From the NCBI RefSeq assembly GCF_000230895.2, contig NC_016604.1, positions 4,774,001 to 4,838,000 of the forward strand: a stretch of DNA of 64,000 bases. The letters are read 5' to 3'. Made by a program: the position numbers and the translations under genes. Shown piece after piece: positions 7,852-16,862 of this stretch (positions within the stretch are counted from its first letter, which is position 1; each line of letters starts with the position of its first letter). A model generated the notes under the pieces. The model was given only the letters and a program-made list of their open reading frames with translations. It had not been told where the DNA came from and did not search any database. This stretch comes from Mycolicibacterium rhodesiae NBB3. Its GTDB lineage: Bacteria > Actinomycetota > Actinomycetes > Mycobacteriales > Mycobacteriaceae.

Positions 7852-10715
7852 CTCGGCAGGAACTGATCTCGCGGCCTCGGCCACGGCACTGGCTTGGGCC
7901 GGGAACGCACCACCTGCGGCCACCAGAACCACTTGCCCATCAATGCAGCGATCGACGGCGTCATGAACGCGCGAATCACCAGCGTGTCGAACAACAGACC
8001 CATGCCGATCGTCGAACCGACTTGCGCGACCACCGTCTGATCGCTCACCACCATGGAGATCATCGTGAAAGCGAACACCAGACCCGCCGATGTCACGACC
8101 GACCCGGTGCCGCCCATGGAACGGATGATCGCCGTGTTGATCCCCGCGTGCAGTTCCTCCTTCAACCGGGCGACAAGCAGCAGGTTGTAGTCGGCACCGA
8201 CGGCCAGCAGGATGATCACCGCCATGGCCATCACCATGAACTGCAGCTCGATGCCGAGAATGTGCTGCCAGATCAGGATGGAGAGGCCGAACGACGCCCC
8301 GAGGGACAACACCACGGTGCCCACGATGACCGCCGCAGCCACAAGACTGCGGGTGATGATCAGCATGATGGTGAAGATCAGCGCCAGCGCGAGGATGGCC
8401 GCGATCAGCAGGTCGAAATTGTTGCCATCCTGCATGTCCTTGAACGCCGACGCGGTGCCGCCGACGTAGATGGTGGACCCTTCCATCGGCGTGCCCTTGA
8501 TGGCCTCTTTGGCCGCGTGCTTGATCGCGTCGATGCGACCGATTCCGTCAGCGGAGAGCGGATCTCCCTCGTGCTGGATGATCATCCGGACGGCATGACC
8601 GTTCGGCGAGATGAAGCTGTCCATGCCTCGCTTGAACTCTTCGTTGTCAAAGATCTCTGGAGGCAGGTAGAACGTGTCGTCGTTCCACGAGTCGTTGAAG
8701 GCGTCACCCATGGCTGACTGGTTCTCCGACAGCGCAGCCTGCTGATCCTGCAAGCCGCCCTGGCTGGCGTGCATGGTCAGCATCATGTTCTTCATCGTCT
8801 TCATGGTTTCGATCTGCTGGGGCATCAACGCCAGCAGTTGCGGCATCAGCGAGTCGAGCCGCTCGAGATCAGGGAGCAGTTCCTGAACGTCTTGGGTTGT
8901 GGTGTCGACGCCGTCGATGGTGTCGAACACCGACCGCATCGCGGAACAGACCGGAATGTTGAAGCAGTGCGGTTCCCAGTAGAAGTAACTACGGATCGGC
9001 CGGAAGAAATCGTCGAAATTCGCGATGTAGTCCCGCAATTGGGCGATGTCGAGGGTCATGTTGCGGGTCTTCTCGACCATGTTGTGTGTGGTCGCGCTCA
9101 TCTCGCCCATGAGATTCGACATTCGGGTCATCGTGTCGATGGTGACCTGCATCTCGTCGGCCTGGGTCAACATGTCGGCCATGCGGTCCTGCTGGTACTT
9201 GCGGTTGAGGTCCTGGCCCACGCCGCCCAGACTCATCTGCGCCGGAATCGTGCTGAACTTGACGGGCTTGCCGTCGGGACGGGTGATCGCCTGAACCCGG
9301 CTGATGCCGGGTACGCGGTAGACGGCCTTGGCGATCTTGTCGATCACCAGAAAGTCCGCTGAGTTGCGCAGGTCGTGGTCGCTCTCGATGAGCAGCAACT
9401 CCGGATTCATCGTCGCTACCGAGAAATGGCGTTCGGCAGCGGCGAAACCCTCATTCGCAGGCAGATCCTGCGGCAGGTATTTGCGGTCGTTGTAACTGGG
9501 TTGATATCCCGGCAGGGCGACCAGTCCGACCAGCGACAGTGCAATGGTCGCGAGCAGGACCGGGCCCGGCCACCGGACGATCGCGGCGCCGATCTTGCGC
9601 CAACCGCGAATGCGCATGGCCCGCTTGGGTTCCAACAGACCGAATCGACTCGCCACCGTGATGATCGCCGGTCCCAGCGTCAACGCGACGACCACTCCGG
9701 TGGCCATACCCACGGCCAGCGGGACACCGAGTGTCTGGAAATACGGCAGTCGGGTGAACGAGAGGCAGAACGTCGCGCCCGCGATCGTCATACCCGAGCC
9801 GAGCACGACGTGTGCGGTCCCGTGAAACATCGTGTAGAACGCCGACTCTCGGTCTTCGCCGTTCGATCGCGCTTCCTGATAGCGACCGATGAGAAAGATG
9901 GCGTAGTCGGTCGCCGCAGCGATCGCCAGCGTGACCAGAAGGTTCGTCGCGAACGTCGACAGCCCGATGAGCTCGTGATAACCCAGGAACGCCACCACGC
10001 CGCGCGAGGCTGACAGCGTCAGCACCACCATCACCAGCACGAGAAGGACGCTGACTATCGACCGGTAGACCAGCAACAGCATCGTGATGATGACCAGGAA
10101 CGTGACCACCTCGATGATCCGGACGCTGCGGTCGCTCGCGGCTTGCTGGTCCGCGGCCAGCGCGGAGCCTCCGGTCACGTACACCTTGATGCCCGGCGGC
10201 GGCGGTACCTCGTCGACGAGCTTCTTGACCTGCAGCACCGACTCGTTGGACAGCGCCTCACCCATGTTGCCTGCGAGATACACCTGCACATAGGCGGCTT
10301 TTCCGTCGCTGCTCTGTGCGCCGGTGGCGGTCAGCGGATCGCCCCAGAAATCCTGAACGTGCTCAACGTGTTTCGTGTCGGCTTCGAGTCTGTCGACGAG
10401 CCCGTCGTAGTACCGGTGCGCGTCCGCGCCGAGCGGTTCGTCTCCTTCGAGAAGGATCATCACCGCGCTATCCGACTTGTACTCTTCGAACACTTCGCCG
10501 ACGCGCTTCATCGCGATCACCGACGGCGCTTCGGCGGGGCTCATCGACACCGACCGCATCTGGCCGACAACTTCGAGTTGGGGGACGGTGGAATTGAGGA
10601 TGCCGACGATCACGACCCAGCCGATGATGATCGGAATGGCCAACCGGCGAATCCACTTCGCCAGGCCCGTGGCGCGGTGGTGCTCCGGGTGTGCGGTGGT
10701 TTCGCTGATGCTCAT
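7848..10715 (-). CDS. mmpL: MmpL4/MmpL5-type RND exporter
   Basis: 955-residue RND transporter of the mycobacterial MmpL family with 12 predicted membrane segments. The proton-relay Asp-Tyr pairs are visible at D270-Y271 (ATDYAIFLIGRY) and D842-Y843 (GADYNLLLVARL). A long Met/Gln-rich helical insert (about residues 490-690, containing FYWEPHCFNIPVC) is the coiled-coil extension found in MmpL4/MmpL5 proteins, which export siderophores and lipids with MmpS partners. There is no mmpS directly beside this copy; the nearest is at 16.3 kb. A candidate IdeR box lies about 90 bp upstream, so iron control is likely. A second MmpL lies 2.6 kb away. Confidence 0.95.
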   Translation of the reverse strand: MSISETTAHPEHHRATGLAKWIRRLAIPIIIGWVVIVGILNSTVPQLEVVGQMRSVSMSPAEAPSVIAMKRVGEVFEEYKSDSAVMILLEGDEPLGADAHRYYDGLVDRLEADTKHVEHVQDFWGDPLTATGAQSSDGKAAYVQVYLAGNMGEALSNESVLQVKKLVDEVPPPPGIKVYVTGGSALAADQQAASDRSVRIIEVVTFLVIITMLLLVYRSIVSVLLVLVMVVLTLSASRGVVAFLGYHELIGLSTFATNLLVTLAIAAATDYAIFLIGRYQEARSNGEDRESAFYTMFHGTAHVVLGSGMTIAGATFCLSFTRLPYFQTLGVPLAVGMATGVVVALTLGPAIITVASRFGLLEPKRAMRIRGWRKIGAAIVRWPGPVLLATIALSLVGLVALPGYQPSYNDRKYLPQDLPANEGFAAAERHFSVATMNPELLLIESDHDLRNSADFLVIDKIAKAVYRVPGISRVQAITRPDGKPVKFSTIPAQMSLGGVGQDLNRKYQQDRMADMLTQADEMQVTIDTMTRMSNLMGEMSATTHNMVEKTRNMTLDIAQLRDYIANFDDFFRPIRSYFYWEPHCFNIPVCSAMRSVFDTIDGVDTTTQDVQELLPDLERLDSLMPQLLALMPQQIETMKTMKNMMLTMHASQGGLQDQQAALSENQSAMGDAFNDSWNDDTFYLPPEIFDNEEFKRGMDSFISPNGHAVRMIIQHEGDPLSADGIGRIDAIKHAAKEAIKGTPMEGSTIYVGGTASAFKDMQDGNNFDLLIAAILALALIFTIMLIITRSLVAAAVIVGTVVLSLGASFGLSILIWQHILGIELQFMVMAMAVIILLAVGADYNLLLVARLKEELHAGINTAIIRSMGGTGSVVTSAGLVFAFTMISMVVSDQTVVAQVGSTIGMGLLFDTLVIRAFMTPSIAALMGKWFWWPQVVRSRPKPVPWPRPRDQFLPS

Positions 10716-10807
10716 CGTCGTGGCATTCGACGAGACAGCTTCGTTCCGCTGATATTGCGCCCAGCCTGAATACAGTTGGGCACCTCGCGGAGCTCCTCCC
10801 TACATTG

Positions 10808-10826
10808 TTAAGCTTGCCTTACTTAA
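10808..10826 (-). promoter_or_regulatory. Candidate IdeR iron box upstream of mmpL
   Basis: The 19-bp site TTAAGCTTGCCTTACTTAA matches 14 of 19 positions of the mycobacterial IdeR consensus TTAGGTTAGSCTAACCTAA and is an imperfect palindrome. It sits in the 138-bp gap between the cutinase stop and the mmpL start, 92 bp from the start codon. Confidence 0.65.
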
Positions 10827-10853
10827 TACCAGATCAGGCCAGCGTGCGGCGAC

Positions 10854-11483
10854 CTACACGAGACCCGCGGCGAACGACGCCGCCTGGTCGACAAGTCCCG
10901 ACGAGACGTAGGCCCCGTGAGCGCCCCAGTCCCGCCCGCCCTCGGCACAGATCGGGTCGTTGGGCACACACAAATCGATCGTCTTTCCCGCGTACAGCGG
11001 ACCCACACCGGGCAGCGGCCCCGGCGACAGCGAGTCCGCGAAGCTGCTTCGCGGCCCACCGAACAGGGCAGCCGCGGCGACGTTGCCCGCGACGGCGGGT
11101 GGCATCGCGGTGGTGGCCAGGTCGACGACCGCAGCGCCCTGGGAGTAGCCGCCGAGCACCATCCGCGTGCTCGGACAATTCGCCGCCATCGATTGGACGT
11201 GGGCGCTCATGTCGTCGCGCCCAGCGGGGGTACTGGTTCCGAAAGCTCGGCTTGCGGGGTAGTTGACCGCGTAGACGCCGACGGAGCGGTCGCCGACCCG
11301 GGAACGAAGCGAGTCGACGAACGCCTGCCCGGTACCACCGACACCCGGCGGTTCAGTGGTGCCGCGGGCGAACACGACTTCGACGTCGGGGCAGGGTGCG
11401 GTCGCCGCCGGCGTAGCGAGAGTGATCGGCAGGGTGGCGACTGTCAGTCCAATGAGTCCGAGCGCGCGCAGAATCGAGGTCAT
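10854..11483 (-). CDS. Secreted cutinase-family serine esterase
   Basis: 209 residues with an N-terminal signal peptide ending near ATPAATA. The mature protein starts CPDVEVVFARGTTEPPGVGG, typical of mycobacterial cutinase-like proteins. The triad is visible as Ser114 (GGYSQG), Asp176 (between C172 and C179) and His188. Four cysteines fit two disulfides. Members hydrolyse ester bonds in lipids or cutin-like polymers outside the cell. Length is normal for the family. It is transcribed in the same direction as the mmpL below it, but the iron box lies between them, so they probably have separate promoters. Confidence 0.93.
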   Translation of the reverse strand: MTSILRALGLIGLTVATLPITLATPAATAPCPDVEVVFARGTTEPPGVGGTGQAFVDSLRSRVGDRSVGVYAVNYPASRAFGTSTPAGRDDMSAHVQSMAANCPSTRMVLGGYSQGAAVVDLATTAMPPAVAGNVAAAALFGGPRSSFADSLSPGPLPGVGPLYAGKTIDLCVPNDPICAEGGRDWGAHGAYVSSGLVDQAASFAAGLV

Positions 11484-11637
11484 ATCTATACGTCGCTTCG
11501 CGGTCTGGATATGTCACATATGTCCGACCGTGCGATCTACGACGCGCGGTATGGCGGTAAATGCCCTAGCGTGTGGGTCGTCGCAGGTCACCGTCGACCG
11601 CGGGTCGATTCAACGTCGCCTATGAAGGTGGTATGCG

Positions 11638-12549
11638 GTGGAGACGGTACTGGGACTGTCGGTGACGTCCAGCAGTGTCGGCTGGGTCGTGCTCGACGGA
11701 TCCGGGACAGGCACCGCGTATCTCGACCACGATGTGGTCGACGTGACGGGCCGACCGGCCGACGATCTTTCCAGGCACATCGGGGCGGTTCGTGGGGCGC
11801 AGGCGATCGCCGCAGCGACCGGCCAGGATCTGACATCGATCGGCGTCACGTGGACAGATGACGCCGCTGCGACCGCGAAGCTGGTGCTACGTGCATTGCC
11901 CGGCCTGGGCTTCGACAAGGTGGTACCGATTCATCTCGCGGATCCAGACGACGACATCGAACTGACCGCCCGAGCTGCGGCGCTCGCCGTGGCGTCCAGC
12001 GTCGACACGGTCCCCGTACCTCTGCTTCGACGAGAGCCGGTCGCTGCGGCGCCGATACGGAAACACTCGTGGGTGGCGCCAGCCCGCGCCGCCGCGGTAC
12101 TGGTCGCGGGCCTGAGCGCGCTGTTCGTGGCAGGTCCTGAACTCGCAGGTCAGCCAGAATCTCCGGTGCCGAAGATGCAGGCGGCATCCGATTCGTCGGC
12201 GGGCTGGCAGAGTGTGTACGCGGTTTCGGTGCCTGTCGCGGCGCCGCCGACAGCGGTCACCGTCCAATTGGTGGCTGGTCGGCCGTCCCCGGCGCCGCTT
12301 CGGCCCGCGGCTACGGTCGGTGAAACCGCGCCGATGACGCCCCAGGTCGTGGAAGCCATTGCGCCGCCGGTGGCGGAGGTAGCTGCGCCAGCTGCTCTGC
12401 TCGGCGCGGAACCGGTGGCGGTTTCACATCTGCCGGCGCAGCAGATCGCACCGGTGCCGGCGCCGACCTTGCCAGCTCCGTCACCGGTGGTGTCTGCGCC
12501 GGACCCGGCTCAGCTCGTATTCAGCCCGCTGCTGGGCGCGCTTCCGTAG
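11638..12549 (+). CDS. DUF7159-type mycobacterial protein with Pro/Ala-rich C-terminus
   Basis: 303 residues from GTG 11638. The N-terminal METVLGLSVTSSSVGWVVLDG and an actin/FGGY-like early beta pattern match a mycobacterium-restricted family (DUF7159). A hydrophobic segment at about residues 148-166 is followed by a Pro/Ala/Val-rich tail of about 130 residues, suggesting a membrane anchor with an extracytoplasmic tail. Function is unknown. It stands alone on the plus strand between two minus-strand export units. Confidence 0.75.
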   Translation: METVLGLSVTSSSVGWVVLDGSGTGTAYLDHDVVDVTGRPADDLSRHIGAVRGAQAIAAATGQDLTSIGVTWTDDAAATAKLVLRALPGLGFDKVVPIHLADPDDDIELTARAAALAVASSVDTVPVPLLRREPVAAAPIRKHSWVAPARAAAVLVAGLSALFVAGPELAGQPESPVPKMQAASDSSAGWQSVYAVSVPVAAPPTAVTVQLVAGRPSPAPLRPAATVGETAPMTPQVVEAIAPPVAEVAAPAALLGAEPVAVSHLPAQQIAPVPAPTLPAPSPVVSAPDPAQLVFSPLLGALP

Positions 12550-12573
12550 TCGCGCTACAACGGCTCAGCGAAA

Positions 12574-13029
12574 TCAGGGAGTTGTCGTCCAGGTCCATAC
12601 GCTGGGATCGGACGGCGGGTAGTTCATGCACACGTCGGTTGCATGCGCGACGACGCCCTTGTTGTTGAAGAACAGCTTGGCCCAGTTGCCCCACCGAGTC
12701 GCCATCTGCTCGTAGTAGACGTTGGTGGCCGTGTTTTCCGAGTACTGGCGTCGGCCGGCGTAATCGAGTGAGAAGAACCAGTAGATCCGATTGCGGGCGC
12801 CGGTCTGAACGTCTGCGGGGCGGTTCCTGTAGTCGATCATGTACCGCTCGTAGTACATGGGGTCCTGATCGCGCGCTGCGGCCATGTACTGATCCACGGT
12901 GCAGGTGGTCCGCATGAGCCGGTTCGGGATCGGATACTCGTCGGTGGCATCCGCGGACGCGACAGCGGGGAAAATCATTGCCGCACAACCCAATGCGGCA
13001 GCTGCAATGCTCGCTCTGCGTAACATCAT
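12574..13029 (-). CDS. Small secreted protein, DUF5078-like
   Basis: 151 residues from the first of two adjacent ATGs (13029), chosen because AAGGAGAAC precedes it. A signal peptide ends at about ASADATDEY. The mature part has two cysteines (TTCTVDQY and VCMNYPP) and is rich in Tyr, Arg and Asn. This small secreted family is found in mycobacteria, often beside mmpS/mmpL and DUF732 genes. It is the last gene of the mmpS-mmpL unit, 7 bp after the DUF732 gene. Molecular function is unknown. Confidence 0.85.
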   Translation of the reverse strand: MMLRRASIAAAALGCAAMIFPAVASADATDEYPIPNRLMRTTCTVDQYMAAARDQDPMYYERYMIDYRNRPADVQTGARNRIYWFFSLDYAGRRQYSENTATNVYYEQMATRWGNWAKLFFNNKGVVAHATDVCMNYPPSDPSVWTWTTTP

Positions 13030-13036
13030 GTTCTCC

Positions 13037-13366
13037 TTAGCTCCGCGCCGCTTGATCGAGAATCGGCAACTTCTCCGGGCAGTACATACGCAGCGCGGCC
13101 GCGAGGAACTGCCACGCCTGTTCCGTAGTGCTGTCGATGACCAGCTGGTTGTGTACGAACTGCGCCGACATGTTCGCGTCCTTGTCCAGACCCTTGTACA
13201 GCCGCTTGCACGTGATCTTGCCGATCCACGCGTTGTAATCCTTTTGGCCGTATATGCCGTAAGTGTGCAACTCGTTGGTGAAATCGGTGTCAACGTCCGC
13301 TTGCGCAGGCGCCGCGCCCAGCAAAGCTGCTGCGGCGATAGCGACCCCGACGATCAAACGCTTCAC
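13037..13366 (-). CDS. Small secreted DUF732 protein
   Basis: 109 residues: signal peptide (MKRLIVGVAIAAAALLGAAPAQA) followed by a compact helical domain with two cysteines (ITCKRL and RMYCPEK), typical of DUF732. The start overlaps the mmpL stop in an ATGA arrangement, so it is translationally coupled to mmpL. The family is abundant in mycobacteria and its role is unknown. Conserved placement beside MmpS/MmpL suggests a periplasmic accessory. Confidence 0.88.
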   Translation of the reverse strand: MKRLIVGVAIAAAALLGAAPAQADVDTDFTNELHTYGIYGQKDYNAWIGKITCKRLYKGLDKDANMSAQFVHNQLVIDSTTEQAWQFLAAALRMYCPEKLPILDQAARS

Positions 13367-16272
13367 TGCTGTCCTCCCTCATCCCCGACTGCCGCCATTT
13401 GCTGCGGTGGCTGTGGCCACGGCGATGGCACCGGCCGCGCCCTGACCCGTTGTGGCCACCAGAACCACTTACCCATCAATGCCGCGATGGACGGTGTCAT
13501 GAACGACCGAATCACTAGCGTATCGAACAATAGACCCAGTCCGATGGTCGTTCCGACTTGTCCGATAACTGTGAGTTCGCTGACCGCCATCGACATCATC
13601 GTGAAGGCGAACACCAGCCCCGCTGACGTGACCACCGAGCCGCTTCCGCCCATCGCGCGGATGATCCCGGTGTTGATGCCGGCATGCAGCTCTTCCTTGA
13701 GCCTCGACACCAGCAACAGATTGTAGTCGGCACCCACCGCGAGCAGCACGATCACCGCCATCGCCATGACCATCCAGTGCAGTTCGATGCCCAGGAAGTG
13801 CTGCCAGATGAGGACCGAGAGCCCGAACGAGGCGCCCAGCGATATGACTACGGTGCCGACGATGACCGCGGACGCCACCACGCTTCGCGTGATCAGCAGC
13901 ATGATGACGAAGATCAGGCCGAGCGACGCTATCGCCGCGATCAGCAAGTCATAGCTGCTGCCGTCGGCCATGTCCTTGAACACCGCCGCCGTACCGGCCA
14001 AATAGATAGTCGACCCTTCAAGCGGTGTGCCCTTGATGGCCTCCTTGGCCGCTTGCTTGATCGCGTCGATCCTCGCGACCCCCTCCGGGGTCATCGGATC
14101 GCCGTCATGGGCGATGATGAAGCGCACCGACTTGCCGTCGGGCGAGATGAAGTTCTCCATCCCCTTCTTGAACTCGGCGTTGTCGAAGACTTCGGGCGGC
14201 AGGTAGAACGAGTCGTCGTTCATCGATGCGTCGAACGCCTCGCCCATCGCAGACGAGTTGTCCTGCATCGCCGCCATCTGATCCTGCATGCCCTTCTGGG
14301 TGGCATACATCGTCAGCATCATGGACCGCATGGTCTTCATGGTCTCGATCATCGGCGGCATGAGCGTGACCATCTGCGGCATCAACTGATCCAGGCGCTC
14401 CATGTCCGGGATCAGTTCCTGGATGTCGTGGGTCATCGTGTCGATACCGTCGAGGGTGTCGAAGATCGACCGCAACGCCCAGCACACGGGGATGTTGAAG
14501 CAGTGCGGTTCCCAGTAGAAGTAGTTGCGGAGCGGCCGGAAGAAGTCGTCGAAGTTCGCGATGTTGTCTCGCAACTCGGCGACATCGACTGTCATGCTCT
14601 TCATCTTCCCGACCATGGAGTGAGTGGTGGCCGCCATCTCCTTGGTGAGGGCGGACATCTTCTCCATCGTCCCGATGGTGGTATTCATTTCATCGGCCTG
14701 AACGAGCATGTCCGCCATACGGTCCTGCAGATACTTCTGGTTCATCTGCTGGGTGGTGCCCTGCATGCTGATCTGGAACGGGATCGACGTGTGCTCGATC
14801 GGCTTACCGTCGGGCCGGGTGATGGCCTGGACCCGGGATATGCCGGGGACGCGGAACACCGCCTTCGCGATCTTGTCGATGACGAGGAAATCTGCAGAAT
14901 TGCGCAGATCGTGGTCGCTCTCGATCATCAGCAGTTCGGGATTCATCCGCGCCTGCGAGAAATGCCGGTCGGCGGCGGCGTATCCCTCGTTCGCGGGCAG
15001 GTCCGCGGGCAGGTAGTTGCGGTCGTTGTAGTTGGTGCGGTAGCCCGGCAGGGTCAACAGCCCCACCAGCGAGAGCGCGATCGTCGCTACCAGGATGGGG
15101 CCGGGCCACCGCACGACGGCGGCGCCGATCTTCCGCCATCCGCGCACCCTCAGCGCGCGTTTGGGGTCGAGTGTCTTGCCGAACCGGCCGGCCACGGCGA
15201 TGACCGCGGCGCTGAGCGTCAGCGCGGCCACGACACCGACCGTCATACCGATCGCCAGTGGCACACCGAGCGACTGGAAATACGGCAGCCTGGTGAAACT
15301 CAGGCAGAAGGTGGCGCCGGCGATGGTGAGACCTGAGCCGAGCACGACGTGGGCCGTGCCGCCGTACATCGTGTAGAAGGCCTGCTCTTTGGTCTCGCCA
15401 GCCGCACGGGCCTCCTGATATCGGCCGATCAGGAATATCGCGTAATCAGTGCCTGCAGCGATCGCCAACGTCACCAGCAGATTGGTCGCGAAGGTCGAGA
15501 GACCGATGATCTCGTGATACCCGAGGAACGCCACGACTCCACGGGCGGCAGCCAGCTGCAGCACGACCATGACCAGGGTCAACAACACCGTGACGATCGA
15601 CCGGTAGACCAGCAGCAGCATCACGATGATCACCGTGAAGGTGACCGCTTCGATCATCTGCATGCTTCGGTCACCGGCGATGTGCTGGTCGGCCGCCAGC
15701 GCGGCCGGGCCGGTGACGAAGGCCTTGACGCCCGGCGGGGGCGAAAGGCCATCGACGATGTTCTGCACGGCTTCGACCGACTCGTTGGCCAGCGCCTCGC
15801 CCTGGTTACCGGCGAGGTAGACCTGCACGTAGGCGGCCTTACCGTCGTTGCTCTGTGCGCCTGCGGCGGTGAGCGGATCGCTCCAGAAGTCCTGAACGCT
15901 CTGGACGTGTTTCTTGTCCGCTTCGAGCTTGCGGATCATCTCGTCGTAGAACGCGCGTGTGTCGTCGCCCAGTGGCTTGTCGCCCTCCAGGACGATCATC
16001 GCCGAGCTGTCGGAATCGAACTCCTCGAAGACGTGACCGACCCGCTTCATCGCGATCATCGACGGCGCGGAATCCGGGCTCATCGAGATTGCGCGCATCT
16101 GCCCGACCGTTTCCAGCTGGGGCACACTCACATTGAGGATGGCGATCAGCGCGATCCAGATGAGGATGATCGGGACGGCCAGCGCGCGGATCATCCGGGG
16201 GATGAACGGCCGAGCAGCAGGCTTGGCGGGCGGAAATGAGTCGGTGGGCGCTTCGCTCGGCGGTGTGCTCAT
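13363..16272 (-). CDS. mmpL: MmpL4/MmpL5-type RND exporter, coupled to mmpS
   Basis: 969-residue MmpL with Asp-Tyr relay pairs at D276-Y277 (GTDYAIFLIGRY) and D849-Y850 (GADYNLLLVSRL), two extracytoplasmic domains and the long Met-rich helical insert of the MmpL4/5 type. It is clearly paralogous to the mmpL at 7848-10715 along its whole length. Its start overlaps the mmpS stop (ATGA), and a DUF732 gene overlaps its own stop. This is the classic mmpS-mmpL export operon. The cargo (lipopeptide, siderophore or drug) is not readable from sequence. Confidence 0.95.
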   Translation of the reverse strand: MSTPPSEAPTDSFPPAKPAARPFIPRMIRALAVPIILIWIALIAILNVSVPQLETVGQMRAISMSPDSAPSMIAMKRVGHVFEEFDSDSSAMIVLEGDKPLGDDTRAFYDEMIRKLEADKKHVQSVQDFWSDPLTAAGAQSNDGKAAYVQVYLAGNQGEALANESVEAVQNIVDGLSPPPGVKAFVTGPAALAADQHIAGDRSMQMIEAVTFTVIIVMLLLVYRSIVTVLLTLVMVVLQLAAARGVVAFLGYHEIIGLSTFATNLLVTLAIAAGTDYAIFLIGRYQEARAAGETKEQAFYTMYGGTAHVVLGSGLTIAGATFCLSFTRLPYFQSLGVPLAIGMTVGVVAALTLSAAVIAVAGRFGKTLDPKRALRVRGWRKIGAAVVRWPGPILVATIALSLVGLLTLPGYRTNYNDRNYLPADLPANEGYAAADRHFSQARMNPELLMIESDHDLRNSADFLVIDKIAKAVFRVPGISRVQAITRPDGKPIEHTSIPFQISMQGTTQQMNQKYLQDRMADMLVQADEMNTTIGTMEKMSALTKEMAATTHSMVGKMKSMTVDVAELRDNIANFDDFFRPLRNYFYWEPHCFNIPVCWALRSIFDTLDGIDTMTHDIQELIPDMERLDQLMPQMVTLMPPMIETMKTMRSMMLTMYATQKGMQDQMAAMQDNSSAMGEAFDASMNDDSFYLPPEVFDNAEFKKGMENFISPDGKSVRFIIAHDGDPMTPEGVARIDAIKQAAKEAIKGTPLEGSTIYLAGTAAVFKDMADGSSYDLLIAAIASLGLIFVIMLLITRSVVASAVIVGTVVISLGASFGLSVLIWQHFLGIELHWMVMAMAVIVLLAVGADYNLLLVSRLKEELHAGINTGIIRAMGGSGSVVTSAGLVFAFTMMSMAVSELTVIGQVGTTIGLGLLFDTLVIRSFMTPSIAALMGKWFWWPQRVRARPVPSPWPQPPQQMAAVGDEGGQQ

Positions 16273-16697
16273 GCGGACTTAACAAAGCAGAAGGTTTGTG
16301 CGTTCAACCCGTTGGACGTTCTTTCGTCTTTGATCTCGTCGTCGACGGTGATGCGGCACGTGATCGAGGACCCGTCACCCTGCGCGACGATGTTCGGCGC
16401 GGCCGACGGCGCAGTGGTCTGCAGCGTCAGCGACCACGGCAGCGCGGCACCGTCGATGCGCTGTGGTTTGGCATCGAGATCCAGATAGTTGATGTCCGCG
16501 TACGAACCCGAACCGAAGATCTCGTACTTCACGACCTTGGGGTCGAAAGGCTCCGGGTCGTCGGCGAACACCTTCGGGGTGACGATGATGCCGTCGGCCC
16601 CGAAGAATGTGCGGATGCGGTGGACGGTGAATCCCGCGACAGCCACCACGACGATGATGACGATCGGGATCCAGATTTTCTTGGCGAGGCCGATCAA
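16269..16697 (-). CDS. mmpS: MmpS membrane accessory protein
   Basis: 142 residues, normal for MmpS. One transmembrane helix (about residues 7-24, KKIWIPIVIIVVVAVAGF) is followed by a beta-sandwich periplasmic domain with two cysteines (ITCRI and TFCFV). The start is a TTG at 16697: the frame has a stop 57 bp upstream and no ATG or GTG between, and GGGGGCG precedes it. MmpS proteins work with MmpL in export. It is the first gene of an operon running mmpS-mmpL-DUF732-DUF5078. Confidence 0.9.
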   Translation of the reverse strand: MIGLAKKIWIPIVIIVVVAVAGFTVHRIRTFFGADGIIVTPKVFADDPEPFDPKVVKYEIFGSGSYADINYLDLDAKPQRIDGAALPWSLTLQTTAPSAAPNIVAQGDGSSITCRITVDDEIKDERTSNGLNAQTFCFVKSA

Positions 16698-16774
16698 ACC
16701 GATCGCCCCCGACCCGTGCCACCCATATGTGCGCCCTCTAGTTCCGTATCAGTCGCTGTGAATCAGATGTGCGT

Positions 16775-16793
16775 AACTTAGCCCGTATAAGTT
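16775..16793. promoter_or_regulatory. Inverted repeat AACTTA-N7-TAAGTT upstream of mmpS
   Basis: Perfect 6-bp arms with a 7-bp spacer, 78 bp upstream of the mmpS start, in the only AT-rich part of that gap. It is a plausible repressor site for the mmpS-mmpL operon. Its protein partner is unknown. Confidence 0.45.
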
Positions 16794-16862
16794 CTCACTC
16801 GGCACAGGTTATCTCAAGTTTTTGTGCTGGCGCCCACCACGGTCGAGGTCATGTGACCTGAG

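Noticed and set aside
9375..10013. Plus-strand open frame antisense to the first mmpL.
   Set aside because: Charged low-complexity shadow without start signals or homology.
13684..15336. A 550-codon plus-strand open frame inside the second mmpL.
   Set aside because: His/Arg/Asp-rich antisense shadow of a high-GC gene; no family resemblance, and the mmpL on the other strand is certain.
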